From assembly GCA_026686845.1 (NCBI GenBank), contig JAIVEN010000024.1, positions 12,139,501 through 12,203,500 on the forward strand: 64,000 nucleotides of DNA. Reading direction: 5' to 3'. The notes under the pieces are model-generated. The model made no database searches, was not told the DNA's origin, and saw only the letters and a list, made by a program, of their open reading frames with translations. Shown here piece after piece: positions 48,806 to 57,400 of this stretch (the first letter of the stretch is position 1; the number at the start of each line of letters is the position of its first letter). The position numbers and the translations under genes are program-made. The DNA comes from Adenanthera pavonina (taxonomy: Eukaryota; Streptophyta; Magnoliopsida; Fabales; Fabaceae).

Positions 48806-49764
48806 CTTTCTCCGGTCCCATTTATAAGATGTTGTTTTGAAAATTTACTTAGTTCTATATATAAGGTGTTGTGTTATTTTTTTTTTATTTAAATTTTCTT
48901 CTTTACCCTTCATTTAATAACTTTTTTGTCTAGTAAATTGTTCCAATCTTTAATTAGTAGAAGTAAGATTGGAAGTTTATACTATTTTTTTTATAAATTT
49001 AAGAGCATAATTATGTCTTCTTAATACCTGTGCAATGAAAAATGACACCTTATAAATGGGACCGAAGGGAGTATAGAACAACACATTATTCAATAGACAT
49101 GAAGAGTAAATATAATTTACTCTCTCCGATTCTTTATATAAGTCACATTCTAGAAGAATTTTATGGTCATAAATATAAGTCATTTTATAAAAGTTTGTGA
49201 AATATTAATTACTTTATTCCAAAAATACCCCTATTGAAAATTGCTTTATGAAGCATTAATTAGAGAGTTAAAATATATGATATTAATTAGGGGTAAGGAT
49301 GAAAATCAAAACAAATGTTGGATAATTTTATTAATGTAACTAACATTTCTTAGTTCCTGTGAGATAGTTGAAAGTGACTTACATTAAGAATATGAGGGAG
49401 TAGATTTCATGCAACACTTGAATCCACTTCTAATTAGCTAAATATTTATGTACAATGATAATTGTGTGGATCACGGCTTGCGGAGGTTGAATTAACTATT
49501 ACTCCCTCTGATCTTAATATAACATCATTTTAATCGAATCACGCGAATTAAGAAGGGAAGTTAAAACTAATTAACTACCTTGATTTCTCCGAAAATTTCA
49601 ATATTTTTCCAAAACTACCCTTATTTAATCTCTTTCTTTTTACCTTTGGATACATTAAATAGGGATATTTTTTGGAAATGTATAATAAATACCACATCAT
49701 ATATTGTAAAGAGTCTTATATTTATGATCAAGGTAAAAGATCTTATATATAGGACCGGAGGGAG
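48806..49764 (+). repeat. Left arm of the mirror-image composite
   Basis: MITE 1 covers 48806-49071 (CTCCGGTCCCATTTATAAG ends), MITE 2 covers 49120-49400 (CTCTCTCCGATTCTTTATATAAG), and MITE 3 covers 49502-49764 (CTCCCTCTGATCTTAATATAA). Each is flanked by TA. Unique DNA separates them, including ATTGTGTGGATCACGG near 49462. Confidence 0.85.
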
Positions 49765-49819
49765 TAATTAGGTATTTGTTAAATTCTAGAATTCAATCAG
49801 GATTAGTGACAACCAACAA

Positions 49820-49976
49820 GTGCCACATGTGAAAAACGACATGTTCTTTCACTAACATGACAACGTTATTGATGAACAATCAATACTAGGTTCTGATGAG
49901 TGCCACATGTGAAAAACGACATGTTCTTTCACTAACATGACAACATTATTGAACAATCAATACTAGGTCCTGACGA
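49820..49976 (+). repeat. 80-bp direct repeat, two copies, at the centre of the composite
   Basis: Copy 1 (49820-49899) and copy 2 (49900-49976) both read GTGCCACATGTGAAAAACGA at the start and CAATACTAGG near the end. Copy 2 lacks 3 bases. Each copy has a CACATGTG palindrome, an E-box-like site. Confidence 0.9.
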
Positions 49977-50045
49977 TTGTTAATTTGATTCTTCTTGCCA
50001 TCTAAAAGTACAAATTAACAACAATAGCAACATTTTAATTTAATA

Positions 50046-51007
50046 CTCCCTCCGATTCTATATATAGGACCTTTTACCTTGATCCTAAATATAAGACCCT
50101 TTACAATATACGATATGGTATTTATTATACATTTCTAAAAAATACCACTATTTAATGTATCCAAAGAGAAAAAGAAATAGATTAAATAAGGATAGTTTTG
50201 AAAAAATGTTGAGATTTTCAAAGAAATCGAGGTAGTTAATTAGTTTTAATTTTAATTCTTAATCTACATGATTCGGTTAAAATGATCTTATATTAAGGAT
50301 CAGAGGGAGTAATAGTTAATTCAACCTCCGCATTCCGTGATCCACACAATTATCATTGTACATAAATATTTAGCTAAATATAAGTGGATTCGAAGTGTTG
50401 CATGAAATCTACTCCCTCATATTCTTAATGTAAGTCACTTTCAACTACCTCACAGGAACCAAGAAATGTTAGTTACATTAATAAAATTATCCAACATTTG
50501 CTTTGATTTCCATCCTTACCCCTAATTAATACCATATATTTTAACTCTCTAATTAATGCTTCATAAAGCAATTTTCAATAGGAGTATTTTTGGAATAAAG
50601 TAATTAATATTTCACAAACTTTTATAAAATGACTTATATTTAGGACCATAAAATTCTTCTAGAATGTGACTTATATAAAGAACCAGAGAAAGTAAATTAT
50701 ATTTACTCTTCATGTCTATTGAATAATGTGTTGTTCTATACTCCATTTGGTCCCATTTATAAGGTGTCATTTTTCATTGCACGGGTATTAAGAAGGTATA
50801 ATTATGCTCTTAAATTTATAAAAAAAAATAGTATAAACTTTCACTCTTACCCCTAATAATTAAAGACTGGAACAATTTACGAGACAAAAAAAGTTATTAA
50901 ATGAAGGATAAAGAAGAAAATTCAAATAAAAAAAAACAATATATCACCTTATAAATAGAACCAAGTAAATTTTTAAAACAACATCTTATAAATGGGATCA
51001 GAGGAAG
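50046..51007 (-). repeat. Right arm of the mirror-image composite
   Basis: Carries MITE 3 (50046-50309), MITE 2 (50412-50692) and MITE 1 (50741-51007) in reversed order and orientation, each with TA at its borders. Confidence 0.85.
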
Positions 51008-51009
51008 TA

Positions 51010-52129
51010 AATTATTAGAAACTAAACTTTTGACCTTGCACAGAAAAGCACAAACAACAATTAAAACACAGCTCAAAATAAGTCATGCAACTATTACCAT
51101 AACTTTTGGATGGGAATGTCAGTTTGCCCTGGATAAATTTGTCGTGGATTTAGCTCCATCGCTTTCTGTCTAAACTTTTCTCAAGTTGTATCTTGCCTTG
51201 AAAAAAAAAACTATTATCATAACACTATTTTTCTAAATTGGCTTCCTATAAGATTTATATATTAATAAAGGTTGAAAAAAAAACCATTTGCACAAAGTCT
51301 AAGAAATCATGCTATTAACAAATTGTAGGTATTGCAATTTATTATAAGTTTTATATTTTATCATACATACTGTTTGTATATCACATGAAATTTGAAAAAA
51401 CCAAGCCTATAACTTATGAATATTTGGTTTATTATGTCTATATATACACATAATAAACATTGATACATTAATTTAGTAGGTTGTAAGCTGGAGTCATAAA
51501 AATTTTAAGAGTGAACTAATAATGTATTTTTCTTTTTTGAATGGAATGATAATAGAGTTAGCTTCAATTGATCTCATAAAGTTTTAATAAGCTGGATCTT
51601 AAGGATCTATTAGAGTCAAGTAGGTTTCAGGGTTTAAAAAGTACTTACAAATTATCTACTAATGAGATTCATATATGTTGATAATAAGATTTGAACTCAC
51701 ACTCTTATAAGATACTCCCTCCATTCCTTAATATAATGGACAATTAGTAGAGTTTCTGTATTTCAAAATATAAGGGACACATGAGTTTATCTGGTATATT
51801 TAATAATTTTTTTTCAAAAATACCCATAATTAAGATGATATATTTTCAATATAATTCATTTGCACTAATTGCGGAAAAGTTATTAATATTAAATAAGTGT
51901 ATTTTTAAAAATTATTTTATATTTTAAAAAAATTTATTATTTTTTTTAATTTATGTAATTTTATCTCTTATTTTTTATATTGAAAAGCAGAGGAAGAATA
52001 AGTTATATTCTTATCAACTCATCCTTCATGTGACCAATATTCATTGGCTAATTGAGTTAGTTTCTCACTTTAATATAAAAATAAAATTGATTAAATAATT
52101 AAACAGACATTAATTGGTGACCATAGGAA
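51010..52129. other. Intergenic AT-rich sequence
   Basis: No gene. A MITE-like end, CTCCCTCCATTCCTTAATATAA, lies at 51715, but its partner end was not found. Confidence 0.45.
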
Positions 52130-52915
52130 GCGGTTGCTAGCTGTGGCCGTGGCATTCTACTATTGAGTCAAAAGTCCACATCAACCGACGGATTTGACAA
52201 TCATATTCGGTTAGTTTCCTTTTATGTACGGCTTATAATTAAAAAATATAATTAATATATTAAATTTCTTTTAAATTTGTTAATTTATCCTTATAGAAGA
52301 AATAGATAAATAATAATAATTAATATTATCTTTAATTTTTAAGATAATAAATGAGTGTATAAATAAAAAAATAATAATTAATATTTTTATTAAATTTTAA
52401 AATGATAGATAAAAAAAATAAAAATTTTCTTAAAATGTGATAAATAAAAAAAAATAAATGGAATATGATTAATTAACAAATCAATTTCAAAATTATTACA
52501 ATTAAAATTTAATAAGAATACTGACGAAAATAAAGTGCATCATTGGAAAGTTTATTACTCTATTGGGATCGTAAAAAGTATCACTTTAGTAATTTTGCAA
52601 TTCTTACTATATTTATTATTTTAGATTTTTAATAAATTATTAATTATTTATTTTATTATTTTATCCCTCATTAATACCAAATGGATAATTTAATAAAATA
52701 TTTGAATTAAGGATATTTTAATAAAATATTATTAAATTTTATAATATTTTAAATTATTTAATTACTTTCTTAATTCGTATGAAAAGTCTTGAAATATGAT
52801 ATTTTAAGGATTGAAGAGAGTAATTTAGTAATATTTACATGAAGCTCTTACGAGAATTGGTTAAAAATGTGGTGACAATTTGAAGTTACAACGCTTTTGG
52901 TTTAGTTCATGACTT
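52130..52915 (+). pseudogene. Truncated duplicate of the HKT upstream region
   Basis: Blocks in this stretch match, in the same order, DNA just upstream of the HKT start. GCATTCTACTATTGAGTCAAA (52153) pairs with 54078. AAATTTAATAAG then TGACGAAAA (52505) pairs with 54131. TTACATGAAGCTC...GTGGTGACAATT (52837-52882) pairs with 54201-54248. AGTTACAACGCTTTTGGTTT (52884) pairs with codons 5-11 of HKT. The TATA-like box and ATG region are missing, as is everything after the first codons. The duplicate is broken by an AT-rich insertion (about 52190-52478) and by the MITE at 52558-52820. It is best read as the relic of a tandem HKT copy. Confidence 0.65.
52558..52820. mobile_element. Stowaway-like MITE with visible empty site
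   Basis: Begins CTCTATTGGGATCG and ends GGATTGAAGAGAG, with TA on both sides (52556-52557 and 52821-52822). The paralogous stretch near 54190 reads GTTCATTAATTTAG with a single TA, so it preserves the empty site. Confidence 0.8.
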
Positions 52916-52947
52916 ATTTCCTCTAATCTACAATGTAAGTCCCTTAG

Positions 52948-53607
52948 TGTATGTTTGGTAGGAGGGATGGGAAGGGAAGGGAGGGGAGAGATTTTAATGG
53001 AGGGAAGGGAAGAGGAGGAGAGATGAGATATGGAGGGAAGGGGAGGGAAAGAAAGGAAAGAGGAGGAATTTTAATAATTTGTTATTTGTTTTAGGAGGGG
53101 AGGGAAGTTAATAATAATTTGATCATTTTACTCTTGAAATTAAAGAAGTTTTCTATCATTTCTATGAGTATAAAAAATTTCAGTATTGAATATAAAATTA
53201 TATTTTTTTATACTCAATACTAAAAATTTTTATACTTACTTTTTGAGACATGGGACTTAAGTATAATATTTTTGATATTGGAACTTTAAGTAAATATTTT
53301 TATATTTTTAGAATTTTTTACCAATTTTTTATATTTTTAAAAATATCTTTATTTTTAAAAAAAAGGGACAGCTCAAAAAAAATACTATCCCTTCCGTGTC
53401 CCCACAATTTCGAGGGGGATATTTTGAGGGGAAGAGGAGGTCTCAAAATATCATTCCAAACAGGGGAAGGGGAGCCCCTTCCCTATTTGGAATTGATATA
53501 TTTTATGAGGGGGAGGGCCCTCCCCTGTTTGAAATGGATATATTTTATGAGGGGGAGGGGAGCAAATTCCCTTCCCTCACCCTCCCTTCCCCTGTACCAA
53601 ACAGGGG
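52948..53607. mobile_element. G-rich foldback/MITE element
   Basis: The ends TGTATGTTTGGTAGGAGGG and, reversed, CCCCTGTTTGGTACAGGGG are inverted repeats. CTTAG flanks both sides (52943-52947 and 53608-53612). The left end has five G-runs within 52964-52986, and the right end has the matching C-runs. Inside, a unit with ATATATTTTATGAGGGGGAGGG is repeated near 53495 and 53537. The ORFs at 53250-53680 arise from these repeats. Confidence 0.65.
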
Positions 53608-53612
53608 CTTAG

Positions 53613-54349
53613 TCTTCAATATAAGTCATTTTTTAAAAGATTTTGGTGGTAGTCATTATCAGTCATTTTGTAAAATATAAGTTGCATTAAATACTTTTTT
53701 AAGATTTGCCCATATATTATCAAATGGTGAGAGAGATTGAGAGACAGTGTTTAACATTTGACACATTCGACATTTTACTTTGTTTTTATGTGCATGTTTC
53801 ATTTAAACTATTCAGATGAAATATACACACTATAGATTTTACTATTTTATTTTTATATTTTTAAGTAAAAATATTTTTTATAACTTGATTATTAATGAGA
53901 TTAATATTATTTTGTATTAGACATCATTTAAGATAAAAAATTAAAGTCTAATTAAAAAATAATATCTACACTATCCAAATCTCACCTTAATCGTTCAAAC
54001 AAAATATGCACATGGTGCACATCCTTACCAATATAAGTGAAGATGTGCACCACTTCTACTTTTCCTTCGGCTGTAGCATTCTTATACTGAGTCAAAGTTC
54101 ACAATCAACTCAGTTTCAAGTTACTACACTTGAAATTTAATAAAGAAAAAATTGACGAAAAGAGGTTCGATCACCACAACAAAGTTCATTAATTTAGTAT
54201 TTACCTGAAACTCATATGCCAGAATAGGTTTAACTAGTGTGGTGACAATTCCTAAATATATAATTAAATACTGATAATTATGCCAAACTCTTGAAGGTGC
54301 TTGTGGTTGTGGCCCATTCCAAGTAGATACGCACCTTCTCTGGTTTTGC
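53613..54349. promoter_or_regulatory. Upstream region of the HKT gene
   Basis: No gene. Contains the parental copy of the duplicated blocks (54065-54250). A phrase with GTGCAC sites (54008-54050) recurs loosely at 58440-58580 in the first intron. Confidence 0.4.
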
Positions 54350-54357
54350 TTTAAATA
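54350..54357 (+). promoter_or_regulatory. Candidate TATA box of the HKT gene
   Basis: TTTAAATA stands 55-62 bases before the start codon, giving a short 5' leader. It is not a consensus TATA box, and no transcript evidence is available. Confidence 0.4.
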
Positions 54358-54411
54358 CTCCCACACCTTCATGAATACTCACTGCCGCTAATATCGCTTA
54401 ACACGAAGGAG

Positions 54412-57400
54412 ATGAACAACACCAAGTTACAACGTTTATGGTTTCTTTCTTGTCGCTATGTGTCTTGTCTTTCGAAATCGTTTTTCTTCCTAGTCACATG
54501 TCTGTATCGCCATATCCTCCTGAGGGTACACCCATTATGGATTCAAATAGTCTATTTCTTGTCCCTTTCGTTTCTGGGTTTCTGGATTCTGAAACTAATC
54601 AAACCCAGAACCCTGATCTCTTCCAGATCAAGTAACTTGGACTTGTTTTTCACCTCCGTGTCTGCCTCCACAGTCTCGAGCATGTCCACCGTAGAAATGG
54701 AGGTTTTCTCTGACCCTCAGCTCATCTTCATGACCATACTGATGCTGGTAGGAGGTGAAGTGTTCACCTCCATGGTAGGTCTCTTCTTCATCAGATTGAA
54801 GCTCAAAACCCACCAAGACAAACTAGCTTCTTCTTCTGTTAGCATCCCCACTGTCTCTACTCTTATTGATCCATCCGAGTTGGAGATGGTGGAAACAAGA
54901 TCTGAACTACAACCACAAACTATGAAGGAACCTGAGAATGATATTGAGTCATCTGTAGTGTGTAATGGAGCATCATTAGGGTACAACTCCATCAAATACC
55001 TAGGTTTCGTAGTCTTAGGTTATCAGATAGTAATCCAACTCATGGGTGTGATAATGGTGTCTGTTTACCTGTCCACTGTTTCAAGCGCTAAGGAAGTCTT
55101 AAAGAAGAAGGGACTAAAACTGTTTACATTCTCCGTGTTCACAGTGGTTTCTTCATTCTCAAGCTGTGGATTCGTTCCCACGAACGAAAACATGATTGTT
55201 TTTGCGAAGAACTCAGTTCTGTTGATGATGCTGATTCCTCAAGTTCTTCTTGGGAACACATTGTACCCTTCATGCCTGAGGCTTTCCATCTGGGTTTTGG
55301 GGAAATTCATGAAGAAGGAGGAAAGTGAGTACCTTGTGAAGAATTCGCAGGAGTTCGGGTACAAGCACTTGCTTACGAGGGAGCATTCGAGGTTTCTGGT
55401 GGTTACAGTTGCGGGGTTCATTGTTATCCAGTTAGTGCTGTTCTGTTCGTTGGATTGGAATTCTGTGGCATTGGAGGGACTTAGTTTGGGCGAGAAAGTC
55501 ATTGGGATAATCTTCCAAAGCGTGAATTCCAGATATGCAGGCGAGTCCATTGTGGATCTCTCCGCCATATCACCTGCGATCTTGGTGCTCTTTGTGGTCA
55601 TGATGTTAGTATCTCGATCTCCCTCTCTTCCTCTGAGGACACACACACACATATACACACTCAGTCTTCAATCCAATAGTCAATGAAGCACTCACATGTC
55701 CATGATGCACTCACACAAAAATAGCAAAATTTTATTAAAAAAGTTCACAAAAATAAAGAACTAAAGGAAGGATCTCATATTTCTAGCTCTAAATATCAGC
55801 ATAGGAGCTAGTAAGAAGAATATTTTCCTACTAAAATCCCAACTTAAAAATTTAGTTTATTTTACTTAAAAATTTAATTTATGTCATTTGGGAATTTTCA
55901 AGATTTTTCCCGTCAAAAAGTAGTAGAAATTCTGAATTTATAGTTGAAGTGATAAGAAATGGTGGGTGGTGGGTCCTGCTTCAGACAATACGGAAGCCCA
56001 GTAATTATATTCTTTTTATCTTTCTACACTTCATCTAAAATACACTTAAGGAGCCTCACTCTTGCCTTGCAATTGGAGCAATTTAATAGTTGACTAGATC
56101 CCCAAACACTAATTAATCTGATCAATTTAAAAAAGATTATAGTTTTGTTAGATTTTAAACATATAGTAACTTTTTTCATTTGCTGTGTAATAGTTCGGAG
56201 AGTAAATGTGTATGTATCCAATCAATTCTTAAATTGATACTGTTTTATAAAATATAATTTTTTATTCCTGTTTTCTACACGCTCTTCGAATGATTCCCTT
56301 TTTGTATTTCACTAGAGTTAATTTTTGTGTATTTAAACTTAAAATGAACTACATTATTTATGATTTGAAAACTGTGCAATTTTCTATTTTTTTAATATTA
56401 GTTGGATTTTGCACTAAAATGCAATTTTTTGGAAAAATCACAGATAAATACCATTGGAAAAAAATTACAAAAATATATCATAAATTGTTGTAATTACAAT
56501 TACATACCAAGGTACCAAATTGTATTTTTTTATGTTTTTGAAATGAAATTTTCATTTTGTCCCTGACTAAACTTACCAAGATATCATTTATAAATATATG
56601 AGTGCTAATTACAAATATCCGATGATCAGTTACAGATATATGAAAATCATCTGCAAATGGGTTATCTAATTATATTTTATCTACTATAAGCTGATTTGCA
56701 ATTACTTTTCATGGATTTGCAATTAATCCTTATATAGTTACAACTAACATGTATATTTTCATCCTTAACTTTAGGGAAAAAAAAAAGAAATTTAACTCCA
56801 AAAAATATTTATAATTTAATATCTTGGTACCTCATTATAATTTTGTAACTTCACAATATGTTTTTTGTAATTTTTAGCTCCAAGAGGTACTTATTTCTAA
56901 TTTTTTTGTTCTTTCTTTCTTTTTTTTTTCGGTTCAAAAAAGCACGAAACAAATTGCCATGTAACCCAAAACCCAAGACAGGATGTATTTAGAAGATTAA
57001 AAAGCAAGGCATATACCTAGGCCCTATTTGGAGGAGAAAATATTTGGTCAAGAGGTTTTAGTATTTTAGATTTTAATAAGTTATAAAAGGTTATTGTTAT
57101 TTACTAAAATTTGACTAATGGCACTTGGTTTAAGTGATTCAGAGCATGTTTGGCAGATATTTTGAAAATAATTTTTTTGTTTTTGAAAATAGAAAAATGA
57201 AAAAACTTGTTTGATAAATTTATTTTTTATAAACAATTCTAGAAAACAGAAAAATAAAAGAATAGAAAACGCAGAATATTTTTAAAGTGTTTTGTAGTTT
57301 TTGTAGTGAAAAACACAAGAAAATGTGAAAAACACCCACCTCATTAATGGTAAAGTTATAAATTTTGAATAACTTATCTATCACTTACTAGTTATGATTT

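Larger units (their letters stand above)
48806..51007. mobile_element. Composite mirror-image element built of six MITEs
   Basis: Two arms of about 960 bp (48806-49764 and 50046-51007) are reverse complements, by eye about 95% identical, around a 281-bp centre. Each arm contains the same three Stowaway-like MITEs and the same DNA between them, in mirror order. Homology stops at the outer and inner MITE ends. Outside lie TA dinucleotides (48804-48805 and 51008-51009), so the whole unit is bounded like one large TA-targeting element. There is no ORF. It may have moved as a unit, or it may have arisen by inverted duplication in place. Confidence 0.8.

Noticed and set aside
49820..49976. CRISPR-like array
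   Set aside because: Only two adjacent copies without spacers, in a plant nuclear context.
53250..53680. ORFs of 120 and 94 codons with repeated FYEGEG-type phrases
   Set aside because: The repeats reflect duplicated G-rich DNA within a foldback element, and both ORFs run on the same bases in different frames.
54628..55658. Minus-strand ORFs of 62, 92 and 139 codons
   Set aside because: They lie antisense to HKT exon 1, which is clearly the real coding strand.
55605..55686. C-terminal extension of the first HKT exon to the stop at 55686
   Set aside because: The extra residues come from the intron with a CA repeat. Family homology resumes in exon 2 with YLPPYTSFLP.
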